Positions 35,901 through 43,259 of a stretch of DNA of 64,000 nucleotides are shown piece after piece; the first letter of the stretch is position 1; each line of letters starts with the position of its first letter. Location of the stretch: positions 371,493-435,492 of the forward strand of contig JAIUNU010000003.1 of assembly GCA_020161365.1 (NCBI GenBank). The letters are read 5' to 3'. The position numbers and the translations under genes are program-made. The notes below the pieces were generated by a model. The model searched no databases. It saw nothing but the letters and a program-made list of their open reading frames with translations, and was not told the DNA's origin. Source of the stretch: Pseudomonadota bacterium. GTDB taxonomy: Bacteria; Pseudomonadota; Alphaproteobacteria; Caulobacterales; Caulobacteraceae.

Positions 35901-36365
35901 GAGGGTAGAGCTCTTGCAGCCATGGTCGTCGCCGGCCACCGCCAGGACGCCGCCGGTCGGGAAGGTCCCGGCGAAGTTGGCGTGCTTGAAGACGTCGCCG
36001 GTCCGATCAACGCCGGGCGCCTTGCCGTACCACATGCCGAACACGCCATCGTAAAGCGCGCCCGGGAACAGGTTGGCCTGCTGGCTGCCCCATACGGCGG
36101 TGGCGGCGAGGTCTTCGTTCAGGCCTTCCTGGAAAACCACGTCATGCGCAGTGAGAAGCTTCTTGATGCGCGCGGCCTGCTGGTCGAGCCCGCCCAGCGG
36201 TGAACCGCGATAGCCCGACAAATAGCCACCCGTGTTCAACCCCGCCTTGCGGTCGAGGCGCTTGCGATCCAGCAAGACGCGGAGAAGGGCCTGCACGCCG
36301 GTGATGAAGGCGCGACCATCTTCGAGCACATATTTGTCGTCGAGAGTGACTTCCGAGTGCCGCAT
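32928..36365 (-). CDS. Fused indolepyruvate:ferredoxin oxidoreductase (IorA-IorB type)
   Basis: The 1145-residue protein joins the two Ior subunits. The N-terminal half has the pyrimidine- and TPP-binding domains (GYRGSPLGGLDQQ; GIGCHYMAGFNDPMTDLNTHMGGEGL). An iron-sulfur region with many cysteines lies at about residues 635-690 (VCEGCGDCSVKSNC; CNQDYSCVEGFC). The C-terminal part is the gamma domain (FTGVGGTGVTTVASIMAMAA; GLAQKGGSVFSH). It oxidatively decarboxylates aryl-pyruvates (from Trp, Phe, Tyr) to acyl-CoA, passing electrons to ferredoxin. It is divergent from an Lrp regulator, supporting an aromatic amino-acid role. Confidence 0.9.
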   Translation of the reverse strand: MRHSEVTLDDKYVLEDGRAFITGVQALLRVLLDRKRLDRKAGLNTGGYLSGYRGSPLGGLDQQAARIKKLLTAHDVVFQEGLNEDLAATAVWGSQQANLFPGALYDGVFGMWYGKAPGVDRTGDVFKHANFAGTFPTGGVLAVAGDDHGCKSSTLPSQSEFAFQDFEMPVLSPADVQEVLDYGLLGISMSRFSGLWTGMIALADTMDSGVTIDVSLDRHQIVVPEFAFPPGGLGIRQKDQPMEKERRMRLHKIPAALAFARANNIDRVVLGASHVKVGKARLGIVCQGQAYKDVLEAFTAMGMTLQEAADLGVSIYKVGMPWPLEPLGLRAFAAGLETLMVIEHKRALIEPQARAALYDLPAQARPRVIGKTDEKGGPLLSELGSLSVAEIALAIYDRLPQGPHMERAQAYLNRVSAAGVAAVSLAADQARKPFFCSGCPHNTSTKLPEGSRALAGIGCHYMAGFNDPMTDLNTHMGGEGLTWVGAAPFTREKHVFQNLGDGTYNHSGSLAIRGAVAAGTNITYKLLYNDAVAMTGGQRAESGFTPAQITRQLAAEGVKKTVIVVDDLKRYEGVNDLAPGVEIFPRSDLMRVQEMLRETPGTTVLLYDQTCATEKRRRRKRGSMPKATQRVFINPLVCEGCGDCSVKSNCVSVEPLATEFGRKRKINQSSCNQDYSCVEGFCPSFVTLEGAESAQSKKAPAALTAESTPLPEFEPLTGVRKILFTGVGGTGVTTVASIMAMAAHIDGRAGSVVDMTGLAQKGGSVFSHVKIGETEETIVGGRVPAASTDVLIACDLLVAASPEGLSLYAKDRTRAFGNSDFAPTADFVTSRDVRFDSGAMARRVKGATKTFDACPAQRLAETEFGDAIYANMIMVGFAWQRGVIPLSSRAVYRAIKLNGVDAEANLQAFELGRRVAHDPSTLTVKEDTTPTPETMPLDALIAHRVEQLTAYQNAAYAQRYADKVAKVRSAETAVSGEDGALPLTRAAAVNLYKLMAYKDEYEVARLYTDGRFAAELAGTFKGGKAKVWLAPPLLAPKGADGKPKKIAFGGWMLDLAFPMLAKLKGLRGTAFDIFGKTEERRMERGLIVSYETGLDRLATGLSPESVPLAVKIAEIPQQIRGFGHVKEASVKVAKAAEEKLWAQWG

Positions 36366-36456
36366 GGCAAAAATTTTCCTCCCGGGTCTTCTCGCCCGCT
36401 ACGCAATATCTTATAGAAGCGCGGAAAATGTTTGCCCAAGGCGTGCCCGACTCAGG

Positions 36457-36482
36457 GGCGCTTTGCGCAAAATCAAAGCGCC
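36457..36482. promoter_or_regulatory. Nine-base inverted repeat in the leader of the ior-linked regulator
   Basis: GGCGCTTTG (36457-36465) and CAAAGCGCC (36474-36482) are perfect complements with an eight-base spacer. They lie between the divergent ior and lrp genes and 11 bases before the G-rich ribosome site of lrp. It could be an operator or an RNA hairpin. Confidence 0.6.
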
Positions 36483-36507
36483 AACGCCCTCTGGGGGGAG
36501 GAATTTC

Positions 36508-37005
36508 TTGTCCGAACAACTCGACGCCGTGGATGCCAAGATTCTGGATCTGATCCAACACGACGCCGGACTGTCCGTCGCGGAGATCGCCGAACGCGTC
36601 GGTCTGTCGTCCAGCCCCTGCTGGCGCCGGATCAAGCGCCTGGAAGACGCCGGCGTCATCCAGCGCCGCGTCACCATTCTGGACCGCGAAAAGCTGGGCC
36701 TGGGCTTTGAGGTGTACTGCACCGTGAAGCTTTCGCTGCCGACCAAGGAAAATCTCGACACCTTCGAACAGGCCGTCGGCAAGTGGGCCGAAGTCGTCCA
36801 GTGCGCCACCGTCACCGGCGCCGCCGACTACGAAATGCGCATCGTCACCCGCGACATGCGCGCCTTTGACGAGTTCCTGCGCGACAAGCTTCTCTCGCTG
36901 GGCCTAGTCAGCAACATCGAGAGCCGCATTGTCATCCGGGGCGTCAAGAACTCCACCGCCGTGCCGCTGGGCCTGATCAGCCCGTATGTCAGCCCGCTGA
37001 GCTGA
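36508..37005 (+). CDS. Lrp/AsnC-family regulator of the ior gene
   Basis: The 165-residue protein has an HTH (DAKILDLIQHDAGLSVAEIA; VGLSSSPCWRRIKRLEDAG) and a RAM domain (QCATVTGAADYEMRIVTRDMRAFDEF). I chose the TTG at 36508 because GGGGGGAGGA lies just upstream and no ATG fits; longer frames add a non-conserved leader. It is divergent from the fused indolepyruvate oxidoreductase, the normal position for a regulator responding to an aromatic amino acid. Confidence 0.9.
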   Translation: MSEQLDAVDAKILDLIQHDAGLSVAEIAERVGLSSSPCWRRIKRLEDAGVIQRRVTILDREKLGLGFEVYCTVKLSLPTKENLDTFEQAVGKWAEVVQCATVTGAADYEMRIVTRDMRAFDEFLRDKLLSLGLVSNIESRIVIRGVKNSTAVPLGLISPYVSPLS

Positions 37006-37114
37006 GCCGAGCGTCGCTCTCCTGCATTGCGGGGAGCGACAGGCCGCCGCTTTTATCCAAGCAACGATCAGAACTCCCCGCTAAACTCCGCGCGACCTCA
37101 CCGCCGGAGTTTTC

Positions 37115-38011
37115 ATGATCGATCTCGTCTTCGACGCCCGCCGCAAGGACCTCGGAAACTTCGAGGTCGGGCGTGTGCTGCCGTTTCACGCGCATCGCAT
37201 GGTCGGTCCGTTCACCTTCCTCGACCACATGGGCCCGGCGGCTTTCGATCCAGGCTTCGCCAAGAGCGCCGACGTGCGTCCGCACCCGCATATCGGCCTG
37301 TCGACCCTGACCTATCTGTTCGAAGGCGAGATCACCCATCGCGACAGCGTGGGCTCGCTGGCCGTGATCAAGCCGAACGAAGTCAACTGGATGACCGCCG
37401 GCTCGGGCATCACTCACTCCGAACGCTTCGAGGGGCTGCGCGAGCATGGCGGGCGAATGAACGGGATGCAGGCCTGGATCGCCCTGCCCAAGGAATTCGA
37501 AGAAGTCGCGCCCAGCTTCACCCATCACGAGGGTCCGGGCGATCTGCCCTACTACGAGAACGGCGGGCTGAAGGCCCGACTAATCGCCGGCGAAGCATTC
37601 GGCGCCAAATCGAACGTGCCGGTGTTCTCCCCGCTGTTCTATGTCCATTGGGAACTGGAGCCCGGCGTCACCGCCGCGCTACCGGCGGAGTATTCCGAGC
37701 GTGCGGCTTACGTCGCTGCGGGCCGCGTCGAGGTCGATGGCCGGGAGCTCGTCGAAGCCCAGATGGCCGTATTCGCACCGGGCGAGACGATCGTCTTCAA
37801 GGCCCTGGAGCGCTCCACGGTGATGCTGCTGGGCGGCGAGCCGGTGGGTCCGCGCTTTATCGAGTGGAACTTCGTCTCCTCGTCCAAGGACCGTATCGAA
37901 CAGGCCAAGGCCGACTGGAAGGCCGGCCGCATGAAGCTCCCCGACCTCGACCACGACGAGTTCATCCCCCTGCCGGAAGGCCCTCCGCCGCCCGCCAGCC
38001 CGATGTCGTAA
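37115..38011 (+). CDS. Pirin family protein
   Basis: The 298-residue protein has the bicupin pirin pattern: HRMVGPFTFLDHMGP, then metal ligands in RPHPHIGLSTLTYLFEGEI and a His/Glu pair in ITHSERFEG. C-terminal parts (YVAAGRVEVDG; LLGGEPVGPRFIEWNFV) complete the second cupin. Bacterial pirins can act as quercetinases or metabolic regulators, and the role here is unknown. GGAG lies about seven bases before the ATG. Confidence 0.93.
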   Translation: MIDLVFDARRKDLGNFEVGRVLPFHAHRMVGPFTFLDHMGPAAFDPGFAKSADVRPHPHIGLSTLTYLFEGEITHRDSVGSLAVIKPNEVNWMTAGSGITHSERFEGLREHGGRMNGMQAWIALPKEFEEVAPSFTHHEGPGDLPYYENGGLKARLIAGEAFGAKSNVPVFSPLFYVHWELEPGVTAALPAEYSERAAYVAAGRVEVDGRELVEAQMAVFAPGETIVFKALERSTVMLLGGEPVGPRFIEWNFVSSSKDRIEQAKADWKAGRMKLPDLDHDEFIPLPEGPPPPASPMS

Positions 38012-38087
38012 CAAGCTTGGCAACCGAATGGCCGCGTTCGGATTACTCCCTTGCCCGGCGCTAGGCCGGGGCTGGGAGGAAATGCTT

Positions 38088-38387
38088 ATGCGTATCGTGA
38101 CGATCGCGGCCGTGACCGCTGTTGGCCTGACGTTGATGGCCTGCGAGAACAAGGCCGAAAAGGCCCAGGAGGCGACGACCGAGAGCGCTGCGGCCGCCAA
38201 CGAGGCCGCAGCCGCGTCGCAGGCGGCCACCGCCGCAGCCAACGCAAGCGCTGACGCCGCCGCAGCGGGCACCGAAGCGTCCATGGAAGCTGCAGGCGAT
38301 GCGGCGGCGGCCGCTGGCAAGGCCGCCGAAAAGGCCGGTGACGCCGCCGAGAAAGCCGGCGAGAAGGCTAAGGACGCGGCTCACTAG
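38088..38387 (+). CDS. Small Ala-rich helical lipoprotein
   Basis: The 99-residue protein has a short signal sequence (MRIVTIAAVTAVGLTLMAC) with lipobox LMAC, and then an alanine-rich part with repeated AEKAGDAAEKAGEKAKDAA units that would form a long helix or coiled coil. It resembles small Lpp-like envelope lipoproteins in form only. The ATG at 38088 is seven bases from GGGAGGA, while an ATG at 38082 is too close. A terminator-like stem follows. Confidence 0.75.
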   Translation: MRIVTIAAVTAVGLTLMACENKAEKAQEATTESAAAANEAAAASQAATAAANASADAAAAGTEASMEAAGDAAAAAGKAAEKAGDAAEKAGEKAKDAAH

Positions 38388-38399
38388 ACTGCGCCAACC

Positions 38400-38425
38400 G
38401 CCGGTCGCTCCAACGAGCGGCCGGC
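38400..38425. terminator. Terminator-like stem between convergent genes
   Basis: An 11-base-pair stem (38400-38410 with 38415-38425, one G-T wobble, loop CAAC) lies right after the lipoprotein gene and touches the amidohydrolase stop. There is no T-run, so termination efficiency is uncertain. Confidence 0.5.
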
Positions 38426-39444
38426 TACATCGCACGATGCTTGGCCTTGGTCGCCTCATCCAGACGCAGAAACCGCGCGGCATTGTTGTAGAGGATATCC
38501 CGTTTCTGTTCGGCAGACAGGAACGGAGCCTCCTCGATCACCGCGATCGAGCGCTCGATCGTTTCAGGCCAGACCATCTGGTCGGAACCGAACATGATCC
38601 GCTCGCCAAAGCCAGCATCCACGAGAGTCTGGATATAGCGGTAAAACGCGGGGCGGGTCAGCGTGTAGACGATGACGCCGGTATCCACGTAGACCTGCGG
38701 ATGGGCGTAAAGCAGCGCCAGGGTGTCATCCAGCATCGGATAACCGGCGTGCATCACGTTTATCCGCAGCTTGGGATGCTTGAGCAGCACCTCCTCCAGG
38801 AGCAAGGGGCTGCTGAGCCGCGCCCGGTAGCCGGAGCCGGGAAGATAGGCGACACCGGGCGGTCCGGGGCCGATATGGATGGCCACGGGCACGTCCACCT
38901 GCTCGGCGGCGGCCCAAAGGTTCTCAAGCCGAGGATCGTTGGGCGAGATTCCGTCATATTGGAAACCCAGCTCGCCGATCACAGTCAGCTGCCCGGCGGC
39001 CTTCGCCTTCCCGAACTCATCGAGAAGCACCTTGGGCTTGGACAGCTCGTCATTGGCGGGCATCAGGCTGGGCAGAACCCGGTCCGGCGCCAGGGCGCGC
39101 CAAGCCATGACGCGCTTGTAGGGGCCGCTCACCACACCGATGATGTTCCGCTTGGCCATGATCGCCAGGGTCTTGTCGCGGATTTCGTCGTCCGAGGTCG
39201 GCGACCAGATCGGGTCGGCGCACTTGGGCGACTTGAACATCGCGCCAAGGCCGGCGGTCCAAGGCTCGCGCTGATCCCAGGTCGGCATCGGATTGATCGG
39301 CGTGCACATGGCCAGGGGTGGCGGCCCCTGTTCGTCGGCGGCGAGGGCATGCACGTGCATGTCGATGATGGGATCGGCCGCCCGGGCCGGCGCGCTCAGC
39401 ATCAACGCGCACGCCAAGCCAAGACTGGTCAGTATGTAGCGCAT
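38425..39444 (-). CDS. Secreted amidohydrolase-2 family metal-dependent hydrolase
   Basis: The 339-residue protein has a signal peptide (MRYILTSLGLACALMLSAPARA). A TIM-barrel amidohydrolase follows, with the HxH metal site in IIDMHVHALA, later His in VAIHIGPG and VMHAGYP, and Asp in MFGSDQMVWP. The family includes decarboxylases and lactone hydrolases, and the substrate is not clear here. The ATG at 39444 fits the signal peptide and has a G-rich upstream stretch. It is divergent from the adenine deaminase gene. Confidence 0.83.
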   Translation of the reverse strand: MRYILTSLGLACALMLSAPARAADPIIDMHVHALAADEQGPPPLAMCTPINPMPTWDQREPWTAGLGAMFKSPKCADPIWSPTSDDEIRDKTLAIMAKRNIIGVVSGPYKRVMAWRALAPDRVLPSLMPANDELSKPKVLLDEFGKAKAAGQLTVIGELGFQYDGISPNDPRLENLWAAAEQVDVPVAIHIGPGPPGVAYLPGSGYRARLSSPLLLEEVLLKHPKLRINVMHAGYPMLDDTLALLYAHPQVYVDTGVIVYTLTRPAFYRYIQTLVDAGFGERIMFGSDQMVWPETIERSIAVIEEAPFLSAEQKRDILYNNAARFLRLDEATKAKHRAM

Positions 39445-39608
39445 TCGCCCCCCTATGCCTGAAGAACAAAGTTCTCTCATGCGCATCTGAGATCACACCC
39501 GGCAAGAAGGCAACGCCGAACTGGCGCTAAGTCAGTGTTGCTGTTCGTTCTTGAACATACCGGCTCGCCCGCGCTTGACCCCGTCGCGAGCGAGCCCATA
39601 ACTCCCTC

Positions 39609-40628
39609 ATGACCGACACCGCCTTCTCCGACTTCGTTCGTGGCCTGCCCAAGGCCGAGCTGCACATGCATATCGAGGGCAGCCTCGAGCCCGAGCTGAT
39701 GTTCGAGTTGGCCCAGCGCAATGGCGTCACCCTGCCCTTCGCCTCGGTCGAGGAGATCCGCGCGGCGTACGATTTCTCGAACCTGCAGGACTTTCTGGAC
39801 ATCTATTACCAAGGCGCGGGCGTGCTGATCACCGAGGCCGACTTCAAGGATCTGGCCCTGGCCTACTTCAAGCGTCTGGCGGCCGACGGCGGGACGCACG
39901 CCGAGATCTTCTTCGATCCGCAGACCCACACCGACCGCGGCATCGCTTTCGATGTCGTGATGAAGGGCCTGCTGGCCGGCATGGACGAGGCCGAGAAGAC
40001 TCTGGGCGTCTCCTCCAAGTTGATCCTGTGCTTCCTCCGCCACCTCTCCGAAGAGGCCGCCTTCGAGACCCTCGAACAGGCCAAGCCCTGGCTGGCGCGT
40101 CTGGCGGGCGTAGGCCTCGACAGCTCGGAAGTCGGCCACCCGCCGGCCAAGTTCGCTCGGGTGCTGCAGGCCTCGCGCGACTTGGGCCTTAAGGTCGTGG
40201 CGCACGCCGGCGAAGAGGGCCCGCCCGACTATGTCTGGGAAGCCATCGATCTGGTGAAGGTCGATCGTATCGATCACGGGAACCGCGCGCTGGAGGACGA
40301 TGTTCTGACCGCGCGCCTCGTCAAGGACGGGATTACCCTGACGGTCTGCCCGCTTTCGAACCTGAAGCTCTGCGGCGTGCCCAGTCTCGACGTCCACCCG
40401 CTCAAGCGAATGCTGAACCTGGGCTTGAAGGCGACGGTAAACTCCGACGATCCGGCCTATTTCGGCGGTTATCTATTGGAGAACTATCTGGCCACAGCCG
40501 ACGCCGTGGGCCTGACCCGCGAAGATATCGTCACCCTGGCCAAGAACAGCTTCGCCGGCTCATTCCTCACCGACGCCGAGAAGGCCGAGCGGATCGCGAA
40601 GGTCGAGGCCTACGCGGCGGCGCACTAA
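39609..40628 (+). CDS. Adenine deaminase (adenosine deaminase-like, type 2)
   Basis: The 339-residue protein has the AMP/adenosine deaminase motifs: zinc HxH in ELHMHIEGSLEPE, catalytic HAGEEGPP, DHGNRALED and the NSDDPAYFGGY end motif. The N-terminus LPKAELHMHIEGSLEPELMF and length match the bacterial adenine deaminases of the adenosine-deaminase fold, which make hypoxanthine from adenine for salvage; adenosine is the alternative substrate. CorA follows after three bases, so they are co-transcribed. Confidence 0.88.
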   Translation: MTDTAFSDFVRGLPKAELHMHIEGSLEPELMFELAQRNGVTLPFASVEEIRAAYDFSNLQDFLDIYYQGAGVLITEADFKDLALAYFKRLAADGGTHAEIFFDPQTHTDRGIAFDVVMKGLLAGMDEAEKTLGVSSKLILCFLRHLSEEAAFETLEQAKPWLARLAGVGLDSSEVGHPPAKFARVLQASRDLGLKVVAHAGEEGPPDYVWEAIDLVKVDRIDHGNRALEDDVLTARLVKDGITLTVCPLSNLKLCGVPSLDVHPLKRMLNLGLKATVNSDDPAYFGGYLLENYLATADAVGLTREDIVTLAKNSFAGSFLTDAEKAERIAKVEAYAAAH

Positions 40629-40631
40629 CCG

Positions 40632-41600
40632 ATGGCCGTCGTCGCCGCCCAGGCCTATGTCGCCGGCAAGCCTGTCCGAACGCTCAGCCTGGACGACCCC
40701 GCCGGCCTGAATCCCCGCGACGGCGAGTTCGTCTGGGTCGGCGTCGTTGAACCCGACGAAGCCGAGCTACGGGTTCTGCAGACGGCGTTTCACCTGCATC
40801 CTCTGGCGGTCGAGGACGCCCTGAACGCCCGCCAGACGCCAAAGGTCGACGTCTATGGCGATCAGTTGTTCGTCGTCGCCAAGACCGCCCACCTGGAAGG
40901 CGACCATATCGGCTATGGCGAGACCGACTTCTTTGTCGGGCGCCAGCACCTGATCACCGTGCGTCACGGCTCGGCGCGGGCGCATACCGAGCTTCGCGCG
41001 CAACTGGAGGCCGCTCCCGGCCTTCTGGCGCATGGCGTCGACTATGTGCTGCACGCGGTGCTCGACTTCATCGTCGACGGCTACATGCCGATCGTCGACC
41101 AGATCGAGGAAGACCTGCAGGCCTTCGAGCGGCGCGCGCTGGACGCCTTTCTGACGCGCGCCGAAATCGCCCGCATCTTCAATCTCCGCCGCACCCTGAT
41201 GAAGTTCAAGAAGCTGCTGGGTCCGATGGCGCAGGTCGCCAGCGCGCTTGAGCATCACGACCTGCCCTGCATCGACACCGAGGTCCGCGCCTATTTCCGC
41301 GACGTGCGCGACCACATCCAGCGCACCGAGATCCTTGTCGACGGCCTGCGTGAAGTGCTGACCTCCGTGTTCGAAATCGCCAGCCTGCTGGAGCAGCAGC
41401 GCCAGGGGGTGATCACCCGCCAGCTGGCCGCCTGGGCCGCGATCCTGGCTGTGCCCACCGCCATCGCGGGCGTCTATGGCATGAACTTCGAGCACATGCC
41501 CGAGCTTAAGTGGACCTACGGGTATCCGGCGGTGATCGGCGGGATCGTGGTGATCTGCGGGTTGCTCTATCGACGGTTCAAGCGGGTGGGCTGGCTCTAG
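40632..41600 (+). CDS. corA: CorA-family magnesium/cobalt transporter
   Basis: The 322-residue protein has a large cytoplasmic N-terminal domain (LHPLAVEDAL, YLDQ-like helices) and two C-terminal membrane helices. The first ends in the diagnostic YGMNFEHMPE (GMN motif), and the second is AVIGGIVVICGLLYRRF. CorA forms a pentameric Mg2+ channel. It lies three bases after the adenine deaminase stop. Its stop overlaps the convergent DUF2199 stop within one CTAG. Confidence 0.95.
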   Translation: MAVVAAQAYVAGKPVRTLSLDDPAGLNPRDGEFVWVGVVEPDEAELRVLQTAFHLHPLAVEDALNARQTPKVDVYGDQLFVVAKTAHLEGDHIGYGETDFFVGRQHLITVRHGSARAHTELRAQLEAAPGLLAHGVDYVLHAVLDFIVDGYMPIVDQIEEDLQAFERRALDAFLTRAEIARIFNLRRTLMKFKKLLGPMAQVASALEHHDLPCIDTEVRAYFRDVRDHIQRTEILVDGLREVLTSVFEIASLLEQQRQGVITRQLAAWAAILAVPTAIAGVYGMNFEHMPELKWTYGYPAVIGGIVVICGLLYRRFKRVGWL

Positions 41601-42076
41601 CCACCTTCGCAGACGGCGATGATTTCGTGATGCCGTGCGGCGTCGATCCCCTCGCGCTGCTCCTGGGCCAGACGGCTCTTGTCGGTTTCGAGCAGCGTGA
41701 GGGTCGGCCGCTCGTCGGGGGTCTGGAACTGGATCAGCAGGCGCGTACCCAGGGTCGATCCGGGATAGGGGGCTAGCGTGTTGGCCAGCTTGGCGGGATG
41801 GGGTGGCTCCTCGCGGCCATCCTCTTCGTAGAGGTCGAGATAGCGCTGGAACACCTCCGCATCGACCTCGGCCCAGGCGCCCCAGCCGAAATAGTCGTCC
41901 TCGCCCTTCAGCGGCACGGGCAGGATGCAGCGGATGAAGTAGCGATCTCCCCACTGGCAGAGGTCGTCGTCGTAACGCACCTGCGCGTCCAGTTCAGCTT
42001 CCGGCAAGGCGAAGACCTCGTCGGGCAGGCCAAAGCCCCAGTCCAGGGGAAGCGGTTCACTTGGGGCCTCGGCCAT
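41597..42076 (-). CDS. DUF2199 domain-containing protein
   Basis: The 159-residue protein matches the DUF2199 pattern: DLCQWGDRYFIRCILPVPL, FGWGAWAEVDAEVFQRYLDLY, PPHPAKLANTLAPYPGSTLGTRLL and QFQTPDERPTL. The function of this cytosolic family is unknown. It is convergent with corA, and a CTAG supplies both stops. A non-overlapping gene lies upstream in the same direction after a 57-base gap. Confidence 0.85.
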   Translation of the reverse strand: MAEAPSEPLPLDWGFGLPDEVFALPEAELDAQVRYDDDLCQWGDRYFIRCILPVPLKGEDDYFGWGAWAEVDAEVFQRYLDLYEEDGREEPPHPAKLANTLAPYPGSTLGTRLLIQFQTPDERPTLTLLETDKSRLAQEQREGIDAARHHEIIAVCEGG

Positions 42077-42133
42077 CGAATCTCTCGACGTGAAAGCGAT
42101 GCGCCGACGCTTAGGACAAGTGGGCTCCCGCCT

Positions 42134-43132
42134 CTACCCCACCGCGTCGCGCAGGGCGTCGCAGAGGCGGTCCAGACCTTCGATGTCGAGGTCGGGGTCG
42201 AGGGCCACCACGACGGTCGAGGCCGCAAGGTGATCGGCGTTGGGGGTGTCGTCGGCGACGAGCGTGCGATCCCTGACCGAGCAACTGGCCGGCACGCCGG
42301 CCGCCTGGAGCTTCCAGGCCACCGCGCCGGCGTCGTCGGTCGGAAGGCTCAAGGCGCAGAGCGGCGAAATCCAGCTCATGCCCCAGCCGGGCTGAAAGCC
42401 GACGCCGCTGTCCAGTAGCAGGACCCGCAGTTGCTGCGCGGTTCCGCACAGGCGCTGACGCAGGCCCGGCCAGGCGGCGAGACCGTCGTCGCCCTCGAAC
42501 GGCGCGGCCTCGACGGCGTTGACGGGGGTGGCGTCCTCGCACGCCAGGAACACACCTTGGCCGCTAGGCAGCCCCACCAGAACAGGCACGGGCGCATCGA
42601 TAATGACGTCGAAGGCGCCGTGGGCGTCGACCAGGATCGGCAGCCCCGTCTCGTCACGGAAGGCGGCCCAGGCCCGCATGTCCGGCGCACGCCCATGAGC
42701 GGCGGCTGGAACGATCGCTTCAAGCGGGCCCGGCGCGTCGGGCAGGCGCTCGCGCAGATGGTCGGTGTCGAACATGGCGCTGAACGGGTCGACATCGACC
42801 AGCCAGGCCTTGAGGCCGGCCGCGGCGACCCCGGCGAGCGTCTCGGGATCGGCCAGGGCCGAGACGACGCAGACGCCCCCCTCGCGCACGCCCAGGGCCT
42901 TCAAGGTCGCGGCTGTGGCCTCGACCCGAGCCGCGAAGGCGCGGGCGGCGACGGGGCGGGCGAAACGAGCGGCCAGACGCCGTTCCAGATCGGAAGCATG
43001 GCCGGCGGCGGCTAAGGCCTGGGTGACGGCGTCAAAGTCGATCGGAAGACCCGAGGCGCGAATGAGGCTTCTGGCCTCGCGCGCCAGGTCGGCGAGGACA
43101 TCAATCGGAGCGGCGGCGGGCTTCGGGCGCAT
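42134..43132 (-). CDS. DegT-like PLP-fold protein, possibly without catalytic lysine
   Basis: The 332-residue protein looks like an aminotransferase of the DegT/DnrJ fold: LKALGVREGGVCVVSALADPE, LVDVDPFSAMFDTDHL, an Asp in PILVDAHGAFDVI and a small-residue loop LVGLPSGQGVFLACED. In DegT proteins a lysine binds PLP just before the Gly-rich loop; here VLVGLPSGQGVF has no Lys, so it may not be a PLP enzyme. The N-terminal 60 residues are not recognised. Family assignment is uncertain. Confidence 0.6.
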   Translation of the reverse strand: MRPKPAAAPIDVLADLAREARSLIRASGLPIDFDAVTQALAAAGHASDLERRLAARFARPVAARAFAARVEATAATLKALGVREGGVCVVSALADPETLAGVAAAGLKAWLVDVDPFSAMFDTDHLRERLPDAPGPLEAIVPAAAHGRAPDMRAWAAFRDETGLPILVDAHGAFDVIIDAPVPVLVGLPSGQGVFLACEDATPVNAVEAAPFEGDDGLAAWPGLRQRLCGTAQQLRVLLLDSGVGFQPGWGMSWISPLCALSLPTDDAGAVAWKLQAAGVPASCSVRDRTLVADDTPNADHLAASTVVVALDPDLDIEGLDRLCDALRDAVG

Positions 43133-43259
43133 GAGCTTGAACGCAATCCACGACGAACCGGGCGACCTGATGGCCGCACCATATGGTTAAGCAACCGTAT
43201 TCATCGATTCCGCTCGCCCTAATGCGGCGCGCGGTCGCGGCAAAAAACGCCGCATGACG

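Noticed and set aside
39541..39560. SOS (GTTC-N7-GTTC) box between the amidohydrolase and adenine deaminase
   Set aside because: GTTCGTTC is present but the spacing is wrong, and neither gene is SOS-related.
43181..43200. ATATGGTT/AACCGTAT dyad as a cell-cycle regulator site
   Set aside because: It has one mismatch and does not fit the TTAA-N7-TTAA spacing of CtrA boxes.
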